Shown here in pieces: positions 25,430 through 33,523 of a stretch of DNA of 64,000 bases. The notes beneath the pieces were generated by a model. The model was given only the letters and a program-made list of their open reading frames with translations, ran no database searches and was not told where the DNA came from. Location: NCBI GenBank assembly GCA_965198895.1, contig OZ240676.1, positions 3,596,001 to 3,660,000 on the forward strand. Reading direction: 5' to 3'. Made by a program: the position numbers and the translations under genes. Every line of letters starts with the position of its first letter. Positions within the stretch are counted from its first letter, which is position 1. The stretch comes from LMUY01 sp965198895 (GTDB taxonomy: Bacteria > Pseudomonadota > Alphaproteobacteria > Acetobacterales > Acetobacteraceae).

Positions 25430-26806
25430 CTACTCTGCCGCCTTGGCTTCCACACCCGCCACCCGGGTGCGGGTCCGCATCGTCACCCACTCCTCCGCCG
25501 CCGTGGGATGGATCCCCACCGTCTGGTCGAAATCCGCCTTCGTGGCACCCGCGGTGATCGCGACGCCGATGCCCTGCATCATCTCCGGCGCGTCGTCGCC
25601 CAGCACATGGGCACCGACCACTTTCTGCGACGACTGCTCCACCACCAGCTTCATCACCGTCCGTGAATGCCGCCCGGTCATCAAATGGCGCATCGGGGTG
25701 AACTTGCTGATGTAGATATCCACCGGGAAACGCGCCGCAGCGTCTTCCTCCGTCAGACCGACAGTCGCCATCGGGGGGTGGCTGAACACGGCGGTGGGGA
25801 CAGCCGCGAAATTCCAATGCCGGCGCTGCGGGCTGTACAGGCGGTCGGCCAGCATGTGGCCCTCGGCGATCGCCACCGGGGTCAGGTTCAAGTGGTTGGA
25901 AACGTCACCGATCGCGTAGATATGCGGCTGGCTGCTCTCGAACTGGTCGTTGACCACCACGGCGCCGCTCGGTGTCGTGTGCACCCCAGCGGCCTCCAGC
26001 CCGAGATGGCGCGTGTTGGGGCGACGGCCCGCGGCCCAGAACACCAGGTCGGTGCGCCGCACGGTGCCGTCCTGCAGGTGGACGGTGTAGCCATCGCCAT
26101 CCTGCTCCACCTTCGACGGCGCGGTGCCGCAATGCAGGACCACGCCTTGCGCCCGCAACGCCTCTGCCAGCGCCTCGCGCATGTCGTGGTCGAAGCCGCG
26201 CAACGGCAGCGGCGGGCGGCAGACCAGTTCCACCTGCGCGCCGAGGCCTGCGAAGATCCCGGCGAACTCCATCGCGATATACCCGGCGCCGATCAGCATG
26301 ATGTGCTTCGGCAATTCCGGCAGGAAGAACGCGTCATCCGACACGATGCCCAGCTCGCAGCCGGGCATGTCGGGACGCAGCGGGTGGCCGCCGACCGCGA
26401 TCACGATGCGCTCCGCCGTGACACGCTGGCCGCCGACATCGAGGGTGTGCGCGTCGATGAAGGTCGCGCGCGCATCGAATATGGTGCAGCCCGAGCCGGT
26501 CAGCAGGTTGGTATAGATGCGGTTCAGCCGGCTGATCTCATCGTTCTTCTTGGCGATGAACGCGCCCCAGTCGTGCTTGCCCCGCTGCGTGTCCCAGCCG
26601 AAGCCGCGCGCGTCGTCCGCCGCCATGCCGTAATCGGTGGCCATCACCATCAGCTTCTTGGGCACGCAGCCCACGTTCACGCAGGTGCCGCCCCAATAGG
26701 TGCTCTCCGCGACCGCGACCTTCGCCCCGTGCTGGGCGGCGATCCGGGCGCAACGCACCCCGCCAGACCCGCCGCCGATCACAAACAGGTCGAAATCATA
26801 CGCCAT
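25430..26806 (-). CDS. gor: Glutathione-disulfide reductase
   Basis: 458 residues. NADPH-dependent reduction of oxidised glutathione. FAD motif FVIGGGSGGVRCARIAAQ, redox-active pair in GTCVNVGCVPKKLM, NADPH-binding GAGYIAMEFAGIFAGLG, and the C-terminal catalytic His in VGIHPTAAEEWVTMRTRTR. Typical alphaproteobacterial Gor. It lies between two decayed toxin-antitoxin loci. Confidence 0.96.
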   Translation of the reverse strand: MAYDFDLFVIGGGSGGVRCARIAAQHGAKVAVAESTYWGGTCVNVGCVPKKLMVMATDYGMAADDARGFGWDTQRGKHDWGAFIAKKNDEISRLNRIYTNLLTGSGCTIFDARATFIDAHTLDVGGQRVTAERIVIAVGGHPLRPDMPGCELGIVSDDAFFLPELPKHIMLIGAGYIAMEFAGIFAGLGAQVELVCRPPLPLRGFDHDMREALAEALRAQGVVLHCGTAPSKVEQDGDGYTVHLQDGTVRRTDLVFWAAGRRPNTRHLGLEAAGVHTTPSGAVVVNDQFESSQPHIYAIGDVSNHLNLTPVAIAEGHMLADRLYSPQRRHWNFAAVPTAVFSHPPMATVGLTEEDAAARFPVDIYISKFTPMRHLMTGRHSRTVMKLVVEQSSQKVVGAHVLGDDAPEMMQGIGVAITAGATKADFDQTVGIHPTAAEEWVTMRTRTRVAGVEAKAAE

Positions 26807-26858
26807 TGAGGGTGTCTCCCGCTGTCAGATCGCCGGTGCCGACCCGGCTATATAGGTG

Positions 26859-27202
26859 TCACCATAGCCGTGTGACCCCGTAATCATCGAATGGCCGCTC
26901 GTTCGACACGAGCACCATATCCTGCAGCAACGCCCGCGCGGTCAGCATGCGGTCGAACGGATCGCGATGCGGCCCGGGCAGGGTCCCGGCGACGCGGCCG
27001 TGGCGCAGGGTGATCGGCAAGTCGGCGACGTGGATGTGGCGGCTCAGCGGTCCGAACCGGCGCTTGGCAGAGTGATGCGTGACCGGAACGAGCTTGGCCA
27101 CGGGCCTAGTGCCCGGGCGATCGTGATCGCCTCCCCCGCCTCGGTATGAAGCAGGACCTGCGACTGGGTCGTCTTGGCGGTATGGACCGTGACGATGGTC
27201 AT
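26859..27202 (-). pseudogene. Decayed VapB/VapC-type toxin-antitoxin locus
   Basis: From ATG 27202 one frame reads a Phd/VapB N-terminus (MTIVTVHTAKTTQSQVLLHT, then EAGEAITIARALG). The homology then jumps frame: RPVAKLVPVTHHSAKRRFG is the usual antitoxin C-terminal half. That second frame runs without a toxin start straight into a PIN-domain C-terminus (LPITLRHGRVAGTLPGPHRD, DPFDRMLTARALLQDM, LVSNERPFDDYGVTRLW). So the antitoxin is frameshifted and the toxin has lost its N-terminal half, including the first catalytic Asp. Confidence 0.85.
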
Positions 27203-27241
27203 GCAGCAATCTTGGCTAACACAGCTTGGCTGACGCAAGCT

Positions 27242-27970
27242 TCAGTTCAGCTTGCTCCACTCCGGCGCCGGCCCGGCTTCGTCGATCGCATCCCAGCCGA
27301 AGCGGAGGAAGGGCAAGGCGGCCTCGGTCGTCGTCACCAACAGGTCGACCAGCGCCGGTGCGGCAACCTGCCGTTTTGTCAGGGCGCGCCGGAGCACCAG
27401 ATGGCGTGCCTTGATGGCGGGGATCAACGCCGGGTCGTCGACATCCTCGAAGCCACGGGGAAGCCGGGTCATGCCGTCCATCGCATCCAGGGACAACCCG
27501 GCGCCACCGCCCGCCGCAACGGCCGCCGTGAACGCCGCTCCGTCATCGCGGATCGCCCCCCGGATCGCGTCCAGCGCGGGGCGCTCCAGCCCATAGAACC
27601 CGGCCGCCACGAAACAGCCATCGTCGGCGACGTGCAGATACAGAATGCCCGGGCTCATCTTCTTGAACCCGGGCCGCATCCAAACCAAGCCGGCATGGGT
27701 TTTGTAAGGGCTCTTATCCTTGCTGAACCGGACGTCGCGGTTGATGCGGAACATCGACCGCTTGGCGTCGCCGGTCAGAGGCAGATCGTGCTGGGCCAGC
27801 GCGGCTCCGACCGCCTCGGCGATGATCAGGGCCGGGCTGCGAACCTCGGTCTCGTAGCGATCGCGGTTGGCCTCGAACCAGGCCTTCGTCTGGGTGGCCG
27901 CCAACTCGCGCAGAAACAGGAATGCTCCCGGACCGAAGCCCGGGAAGCCATCGGCCGGCTTGCGGCTCAG
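27242..27970 (-). CDS. DUF2461 / TIGR02453 family protein
   Basis: About 242 residues. FPGFGPGAFLFLRELAATQTKAWFEANRDRYE, MFRINRDVRFSKDKSPYKTH and PGILYLHVADDGCFVAAGFYGL are characteristic of this conserved family of unknown function. No ATG, GTG or TTG precedes the conserved start; the best candidate is a CTG at 27970 overlapping the glutaredoxin stop (CTGA). An alternative is that a downstream TTG (at LAATQ) starts a shorter protein. Confidence 0.85.
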   Translation of the reverse strand: MSRKPADGFPGFGPGAFLFLRELAATQTKAWFEANRDRYETEVRSPALIIAEAVGAALAQHDLPLTGDAKRSMFRINRDVRFSKDKSPYKTHAGLVWMRPGFKKMSPGILYLHVADDGCFVAAGFYGLERPALDAIRGAIRDDGAAFTAAVAAGGGAGLSLDAMDGMTRLPRGFEDVDDPALIPAIKARHLVLRRALTKRQVAAPALVDLLVTTTEAALPFLRFGWDAIDEAGPAPEWSKLN

Positions 27971-28311
27971 GCAGCGGCCTTGTGTGGCACGCCCTTTTCG
28001 GTCAGCAGCGTCTCGAGCTCGCCCGACTGGAACATCTCGGTGATGATGTCGCAGCCACCGACGAACTCGCCGTCCACATACAGCTGCGGAATGGTCGGCC
28101 ACTGCGAAAACGTCTTGATCCCGTCGCGCAGCCCGGCGTCTTCGAGCACGTTCGCCGTCTCGAACGGGACGCCCAGATGACTGAGGATCTGCACCACCCG
28201 CGCCGAGAAGCCGCATTGCGGGAACAGCGCATTGCCCTTCATGAACAGCATCACGCGGTTGTCGGTGATGTCCTTCTGGATGCGGGCAGTCACGGCGGAT
28301 TCGCTCATCAT
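27967..28311 (-). CDS. grxD: Monothiol glutaredoxin (Grx4/GrxD type)
   Basis: 114 residues. The single-Cys active site CGFS is in FPQCGFSARVVQIL; WPTIPQLYVDGEFVGGCDIITEMF supplies the glutathione-binding TVP-like loop and the GG-C-D motif. Such proteins bind a [2Fe-2S] cluster with glutathione and transfer it, commonly as a heterodimer with BolA, whose gene is immediately upstream on the same strand. Role in iron-sulfur trafficking and iron sensing is inferred from the family. Confidence 0.96.
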   Translation of the reverse strand: MMSESAVTARIQKDITDNRVMLFMKGNALFPQCGFSARVVQILSHLGVPFETANVLEDAGLRDGIKTFSQWPTIPQLYVDGEFVGGCDIITEMFQSGELETLLTEKGVPHKAAA

Positions 28312-28334
28312 CGGTCTCCGAATTGTTGAGGGGG

Positions 28335-28580
28335 TTACGAGGCGACGGACTCTGGTGCGGATGTCTGCAAGGCGAGGGCGTGCAATTCGCCCCCCATCCG
28401 CCCCCGCAAGGCGGCATAGACCAGCTGGTGCTGCTTCACGCGCGACAGCCCGCGAAACGCCTCGCTGGTGACGGTGGCGGCGTAGTGATCGCCGTCGCCG
28501 GCCAGATCCTCGACCGTCACGCGGGCATCGGGCAGGGCGGCGCGGATCATCGCCTCGATCTCATTAGCGGCCATAGCCAT
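28335..28580 (-). CDS. bolA: BolA family protein
   Basis: 81 residues from ATG 28580 (ATG 28574 is also possible). IEAMIRAALPDARVTVEDLAG, GDHYAATVTSEAFRGLSRVKQHQLVYAAL is the BolA/IbaG fold with the conserved HQ...VY helix. A His near the C-terminal side of the fold can coordinate the shared [2Fe-2S] cluster with a CGFS glutaredoxin. The grxD gene follows 23 nt downstream. Confidence 0.95.
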   Translation of the reverse strand: MAMAANEIEAMIRAALPDARVTVEDLAGDGDHYAATVTSEAFRGLSRVKQHQLVYAALRGRMGGELHALALQTSAPESVAS

Positions 28581-28633
28581 CGTGAAAGCACTCTCTCGGT
28601 TGCATAATGGTATGGTGACGACGTTTGGCGAAG

Positions 28634-30823
28634 TCAAATCGGGGTATCGGCCGCCATCCACGCCGGGAAGAACCGCTCGTGCGCGGCCCTCAGATCGGCC
28701 AGCTCGACGTAGCTGCCATCCGCCAGAGTGATCCGGCTGCCAGTGGCCGATCCCAGCCGCACCACGGGCACCCCGGCATCGTCGGCTGCCAGCATCAGCT
28801 CCGCCGCATCGGCCACGGCCAGCACATAGCGGGCCTGGTCCTCGCCGAACCACCAGGCGTGCTCGTTGGTGCCTGCCGGCAACCGGGCGAGGTGCACGCC
28901 GACCCCGCCCGCCAGCGCCATTTCCGCCACCGCGACCAGCAATCCGCCATCCGAGGCGTCGTGACACGCCACCACCTGCCCGGCGGCGATCTGGCTGCGC
29001 ACGAAATCGCCGTTGCGGCGCTCGGCGTCCAGGTCGACCGGCGGCGGCGGACCCTCCTCCCGGCCAACGATCTCCCGCAGCCAGAGCGACTGGCCGAGCC
29101 ACCCGTCCGTGCGCCCGACCGCCAACAGTTCCAACGCCGGGCGCAGCGCCAGGCCGACGGCGCGGGCTGCATCGCCGATCACGCCCAGGCCGCCGATCGC
29201 GGGAGTTGGCAGGATCGCGGCACCGTCGGTTTCATTGTACAGGCTGACGTTGCCGCTCACGACGGGGAAGCTGAGCGCCGTGCAAGCGGCCGAGATGCCC
29301 TGCACGGCGGCAGCGAACTGGCCCATGACGAGCGGCTTCTCCGGGTTGCCGAAATTCATGTTGTCGGTGATCGCCAGCGGGGTGGCGCCGGTCGCGGTGA
29401 TGTTGCGCCACGCCTCCGCCACCGCCTGCATGCCGCCCATCTTCGGGTCGGCGGCGCAGTAGCGGGGGGTGCAATCGGTGGTCAGCGCGAGCGCCAGCGT
29501 GTGCCCGTCGATCCGCACGATGGCCGCGTCGGCCGCGCCGGGCCGCTTGGCCGTCTGCCCGCCGATCGTGCTGTCATACTGGTCCCACACCCAGGCGCGC
29601 GAGCAAAGATCGGGGCACCCGACCAGCGTGACCAACGCGTCGATCACGCTCGCCGGGCTCGAGACCGCGCGGAGCGGGGCAGGGGCGGGCGTATCCTCGG
29701 TCGGGCGATGGTACAGCGGCGCCTGCTCGGCCAGCGGATCGAGCGGGATGTCCGCCATCACCTCGCCCCGGTGCGAGACGACGATGTGCCCGGTATCCGT
29801 CAGGTGACCGATGACGGCGAAATCCAGCTCCCACTTCTCGAAAATCGCCCGCGCCATGTCCTGCCGGTCGGGGCGCAGCACCATCAGCATGCGCTCCTGG
29901 CTCTCCGACAGCATCATCTCGTAGGCCGACATCCCCGCCTCGCGCTGCGGCACGGCGTCCATGTCGAGCGCGATGCCCACCCCGCCCTTGCCGGCCATCT
30001 CGACCGAGGAGGAGGTGAGCCCGGCCGCGCCCATGTCCTGGATCGCGATGATCGCGTCGGTGGCCATCAGCTCGAGGCAGGCTTCGATCAGCAGCTTCTC
30101 GGTGAACGGATCGCCGACCTGCACGGTGGGGCGCTTGCTCTCGCTGTCAGCACCGAACTCGGCCGACGCCATGGTGGCGCCATGGATGCCGTCGCGTCCG
30201 GTCTTGCTGCCGACATACACCACCGGGTTGCCCACACCGGCCGCGGCCGACAGAAAAATGCGGTCGCGCGGCGCGATCCCCACCGTCATCGCGTTGACCA
30301 GCGGGTTGCCGTTATACGCCGGATGGAAATTGACCTCGCCGCCCACGGTGGGCACCCCGACGCAGTTGCCGTAGCCGCCGACGCCACGCACCACGCCGTC
30401 CACCACGCGCTTGGTCGCAGGATGGTCCGGGCTGCCGAACCGCAGTGCGTTGAGGTTGGCGACCGGGCGCGCACCCATGGTGAACACGTCGCGCAGGATG
30501 CCGCCGACACCGGTCGCGGCCCCCTGATACGGCTCGATGAACGAGGGGTGGTTGTGCGACTCCATCTTGAAGATCGCCGCCAGCCCCTCGCCGATGTCGA
30601 CCACGCCGGCATTCTCGCCAGGCCCGTGGATCACCCAGGGCGCGGTGGTCGGCAATTGCTTCAGCCACACCCGCGACGATTTGTAGGAGCAATGCTCCGA
30701 CCACATGACCGAGAAAATGCCGAGCTCGGTCAGGCTCGGCGTGCGCCCCATGATCGCCAGCACGCGGGCATATTCCTCGCCACTGAGGCCGAATTGGCGG
30801 GCCAGACCCTGGTTGACCATCAT
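28634..30823 (-). CDS. purL: Phosphoribosylformylglycinamidine synthase, subunit PurL
   Basis: 729 residues, the small PurL type that needs PurQ and PurS. Catalyses the ATP-dependent FGAR to FGAM step of purine synthesis. SVMWSEHCSYKSSR, GVGGILRDVFTMGARPVA, GDPFTEKLLIEACLEL and GAAGLTSSSVEMAGKGGVG are standard. Its start overlaps the purQ stop by 4 nt. Confidence 0.98.
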   Translation of the reverse strand: MMVNQGLARQFGLSGEEYARVLAIMGRTPSLTELGIFSVMWSEHCSYKSSRVWLKQLPTTAPWVIHGPGENAGVVDIGEGLAAIFKMESHNHPSFIEPYQGAATGVGGILRDVFTMGARPVANLNALRFGSPDHPATKRVVDGVVRGVGGYGNCVGVPTVGGEVNFHPAYNGNPLVNAMTVGIAPRDRIFLSAAAGVGNPVVYVGSKTGRDGIHGATMASAEFGADSESKRPTVQVGDPFTEKLLIEACLELMATDAIIAIQDMGAAGLTSSSVEMAGKGGVGIALDMDAVPQREAGMSAYEMMLSESQERMLMVLRPDRQDMARAIFEKWELDFAVIGHLTDTGHIVVSHRGEVMADIPLDPLAEQAPLYHRPTEDTPAPAPLRAVSSPASVIDALVTLVGCPDLCSRAWVWDQYDSTIGGQTAKRPGAADAAIVRIDGHTLALALTTDCTPRYCAADPKMGGMQAVAEAWRNITATGATPLAITDNMNFGNPEKPLVMGQFAAAVQGISAACTALSFPVVSGNVSLYNETDGAAILPTPAIGGLGVIGDAARAVGLALRPALELLAVGRTDGWLGQSLWLREIVGREEGPPPPVDLDAERRNGDFVRSQIAAGQVVACHDASDGGLLVAVAEMALAGGVGVHLARLPAGTNEHAWWFGEDQARYVLAVADAAELMLAADDAGVPVVRLGSATGSRITLADGSYVELADLRAAHERFFPAWMAADTPI

Positions 30824-31515
30824 GCCGCCAGCGCCTCCACCAGCCCGGCGAACAGCGGCGCCCCATCGGTGCCCCCCATCAGCGGGTCCACCAGATCCTC
30901 CGGATGCGGCATCAGCCCCAGCACCCGGCCGTTCTCGCTATAGATCCCGGCGATCGACCGGGCGGAGCCGTTCGGGTTGGCGGCTGCCGTCGTCTCCCCC
31001 TCCGGCGTCACGTAGCGGAAGGCGACCCGGTCCTCCCCCTCCAGCCGGTCGAGCGTCGCCGGGTCGGCGGTGTAGTTGCCGTCGCCATGGGCCATGGGGG
31101 CGCGGAACACCTGGCCCTTTTGATACTGCCGGGTGAAGGCGGTGCCGGCCCGCTCCACGCGCAGATGGCAGTCGCGCGACAGGAACCGCAGGGCGGCGTT
31201 GCGCAGCAGGGCACCGGGCAGCAACTGCGCCTCCGTCAGGATCTGGAACCCGTTGCAGATGCCCAGCACATGGCCGCCACGCTCGGCGAAGGCCCGGATG
31301 GCGGGCATCACCGGCGAGTGTGCCGCCATCGCGCCGCAGCGCAGGTAGTCGCCATGGGAGAACCCGCCCGGCAACACCAGCAGGTCGAGCCCGGCCGGCA
31401 GTTCGGTCTCGCGGTGCCACAGGGTGGCTGGCTGCTGCCCGGTGGCGCGATGCAGCGCGATGGCGACGTCGCGCTCGCGATTGGTGCCGGGAAATAGGAC
31501 GATGGCGGCTTGCAC
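30820..31515 (-). CDS. purQ: Phosphoribosylformylglycinamidine synthase, subunit PurQ
   Basis: 231 residues from a GTG at 31515 with GGAGG upstream. Class I glutamine amidotransferase giving ammonia to PurL: LLVLPGGFSHGDYLRCGAMA, nucleophile Cys in GICNGFQILTEAQLLPGAL, and the His-x-Glu pair in GLMPHPEDLVDP. The usual third subunit gene purS does not precede it: only 176 bp separate it from an unrelated gene. Confidence 0.97.
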   Translation of the reverse strand: MQAAIVLFPGTNRERDVAIALHRATGQQPATLWHRETELPAGLDLLVLPGGFSHGDYLRCGAMAAHSPVMPAIRAFAERGGHVLGICNGFQILTEAQLLPGALLRNAALRFLSRDCHLRVERAGTAFTRQYQKGQVFRAPMAHGDGNYTADPATLDRLEGEDRVAFRYVTPEGETTAAANPNGSARSIAGIYSENGRVLGLMPHPEDLVDPLMGGTDGAPLFAGLVEALAA

Positions 31516-31691
31516 GACTGGCCTCCGGGCTGAGCTTCTCGAGCTACTAGCACGCTGTTGTCACACAGAGTAGGACGCGGGCATCGTCGACGCGGCGGCA
31601 CTGGCTTGCGCGGTTGCAGTCCGACGCCCCCATTGAGCATCGACGCATTCGGTGGCCGGCCTAGCATCGTGAGACGGAGTTGGACCGCCGC
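31516..31691. other. Intergenic junction upstream of purQ
   Basis: 176 bp without a gene, too short for an intact purS (about 80 codons). Contains a CTCGAG-centred segment and CTAGCA motifs but no clear promoter; it marks the boundary between the GC-rich purine genes and the lower-GC block to the right. Confidence 0.4.
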
Positions 31692-32342
31692 TTAGGGTGC
31701 GGGTTCTAAGATCGACCGCGTGATGGCGATCAGCAACGCCACATCATCCCGAGACGGCGTCAAATCAAGCCGACCATGTGCAACCGCATTCCGGGTGTGG
31801 CTGAGCCGCCGGAGCATATCGGCTTCATCAGGCGTCACATACCCTTCCGATGCCAACGTCTCTATGAGGCGGGCGGGGGGCTGTGGCCGTGTGAGGCTGG
31901 AAGGAACCAGCGAACGGCCCGCTGCCTCAAACACTGCCCAGCCTGTGAGCAGTGCTGCCGTAAGACCCATCGCGTCTACCGACGCATCGAGACGATCTAG
32001 GTGCTCGGAGATAGTTTGCTTCGAGGCGGCCGGAATATCTGAATCCGAACTAACGGAAGGGGCGTAGACCACGCGCAGTTCCCAATCTGGGTGTCCAATA
32101 AATCGTTCGCGCAGGAAACGTTCTTTCAGCTTGGAGACGGGGGCTCCCCCCGTAATCTCGATTGCTAAATTCTTATTGTCTTTGTAGGCAACCATATCTG
32201 GCTGGTATTCCTGCAAAAACGTCGGGAGGGTGTCTCGCTTGGGATGAATGACAACCCGGAATCCATCGGCCACTAGCTCAGGCACCATGGTATCCAAAAC
32301 CGCTCGTTCGAGTTCATAACCGGATAACGACGTCGACATCAC
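31692..32342 (-). CDS. Putative PD-(D/E)xK nuclease-like / HEPN-like protein
   Basis: 216 residues (GTG 32342; an ATG at 32339 gives 215). The N-terminal 100 residues resemble the REase_AHJR-like restriction-endonuclease fold: Glu10, the Pro48-Asp49 pair in EYQPDMVAY and Glu62 in LAIEIT; the usual catalytic Lys after Glu62 is replaced by Thr64, so activity is uncertain. The C-terminal 100 residues are helical and contain RNAVAH (Arg184 to His189), the R-x4-H motif of HEPN ribonucleases. Coupled to an upstream RusA-type gene, with lower GC than the neighbours. Assignment rests on motifs only. Confidence 0.6.
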   Translation of the reverse strand: MMSTSLSGYELERAVLDTMVPELVADGFRVVIHPKRDTLPTFLQEYQPDMVAYKDNKNLAIEITGGAPVSKLKERFLRERFIGHPDWELRVVYAPSVSSDSDIPAASKQTISEHLDRLDASVDAMGLTAALLTGWAVFEAAGRSLVPSSLTRPQPPARLIETLASEGYVTPDEADMLRRLSHTRNAVAHGRLDLTPSRDDVALLIAITRSILEPAP

Positions 32343-32758
32343 GCGAGCCCCTCAGCAGGATCATCTCCAAGGCGGATAAAGAGTAGCGGCTTTTCACCAC
32401 TTAGCGCTTCCGACAGAACCTCAGACGGTCTGACGAATTGGAAAACCCGGCCGGGTTCGAACTTCTGGACCCAGACCCGCTCAACCTGCCTATCATCATT
32501 GTAGGTGTGTTTCGACAACGCGTCTAAAATCGGCTTCACGATGTTATCGACGTCGCCTTGCATGTCTGTAGCCGGAAAATAAAACAATGTAACAGAGATT
32601 GGCGCTTCTGTGGAAAAGTGTCCTTCGGGAAGAGCATCGTAACTGGCCGCCTTGACTCTTCGCTTCCATGCCTCTCTAGATTTGGCGCGCGTTGCTTGTA
32701 GAGAAACGGGCGTTCCTCGCACGACAAACTCAATCGGGAATCGGATCTCAACGGTCAT
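32339..32758 (-). CDS. RusA family Holliday junction resolvase-like protein
   Basis: 139 residues. MQGDVDNIVKPILDALSKH and YNDDRQVERV form the RusA signature: acidic residues Asp69, Asp71 and Asp88/89 plus Lys75 correspond to the catalytic set in E. coli RusA. RusA cuts four-way junctions and is mostly carried by prophages and mobile elements. No phage genes are seen nearby. Its stop overlaps the start of the nuclease/HEPN-like gene, and both have visibly lower GC and different codon use (TTC/TTT, AAA mixed) than the genes around, pointing to transfer. Confidence 0.85.
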   Translation of the reverse strand: MTVEIRFPIEFVVRGTPVSLQATRAKSREAWKRRVKAASYDALPEGHFSTEAPISVTLFYFPATDMQGDVDNIVKPILDALSKHTYNDDRQVERVWVQKFEPGRVFQFVRPSEVLSEALSGEKPLLFIRLGDDPAEGLA

Positions 32759-33019
32759 TTCTACTCAGATGCCGGTCCACGACAACCACAAAAACGGCGT
32801 TTGGTGGTAATCCATTAGAATTGCTCTGCCACATAGGTGTCCCTCCGAGCCGGCTATGCTCCGCGAGCCGAGCCAGTTCCGGCGTGTAGATCGACGGTTT
32901 ATACCACGGCTCTCAGCAACACGAGATAATAGCCCACTCTCCGCAGACAATCCGGTACGAACGTTTACTATGGTGGATAGCAGTAACTCCGCGGAATGCC
33001 GTATCGGTGCGTGCGAAAG
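32759..33019. other. Gene-free stretch beside the RusA block
   Basis: 261 bp of mixed composition. No open frame with a ribosome site, no tRNA, no clear repeat or attachment site. It probably contains the promoter of the RusA-type gene near 32765-32850 (minus strand), which I could not resolve. Confidence 0.4.
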
Positions 33020-33478
33020 TCAGTGGACGTCTGGCCCCGGCTGAAACAGCGGAAAATCCGACCAAGGCGGCCCGACCGAATAGTACTGATCCACCATCAG
33101 CGTCTGATAGAACCGCATGAAGCCGTAGGCCCGTTCGATCGAGGGGCAACCGCACGTGAAACTCTGACCGTCGCAGCTGACCGTCGCCGTGAACCAGGGG
33201 CGGCCGTTCAACTCGCCCCGAACGATCTTGCTGTCGAACCATGTCATGATCCGCCACTCCTCCTGCTCCTCCCACGAGCCATTCGCCTCGATCGCGGACC
33301 CGATCCGCGATAACGCCTCGGCCGAGCTTTGCCTGTGCCGCGGTTCCCACGCTGCAATCGCCCGAACGATCGCCTCTTGCAGCAGCGTGAGCGCGTGGCC
33401 CTGTTTGCGCCGGGCAGAACGAATGGCCTCGACCCTTGCGTCAGGGCTGCCCTGTTGGCTTGATCGAAACCAACTCAT
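33020..33478 (-). CDS. Hypothetical protein
   Basis: 152 residues from ATG 33478, preceded by CGGAGGGTGACGCGGG. Starts MSWFRSSQQG; the middle has an Ala/Arg-rich helical segment, the second half is aromatic-rich (EWRIMTWFDSKIVRGE, YGFMRFYQTLMVDQYY) with a paired-Cys segment TCGCPS. No signal peptide or membrane span. I recognise no family. It is divergent from the next gene across 45 bp. Confidence 0.6.
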   Translation of the reverse strand: MSWFRSSQQGSPDARVEAIRSARRKQGHALTLLQEAIVRAIAAWEPRHRQSSAEALSRIGSAIEANGSWEEQEEWRIMTWFDSKIVRGELNGRPWFTATVSCDGQSFTCGCPSIERAYGFMRFYQTLMVDQYYSVGPPWSDFPLFQPGPDVH

Positions 33479-33523
33479 CCCGCGTCACCCTCCGCAGCAT
33501 GGTAAGATGGACAAACGACCCCC

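Noticed and set aside
28625..30943. 772-codon open frame on the plus strand
   Set aside because: Antisense to purL, which has all expected motifs.
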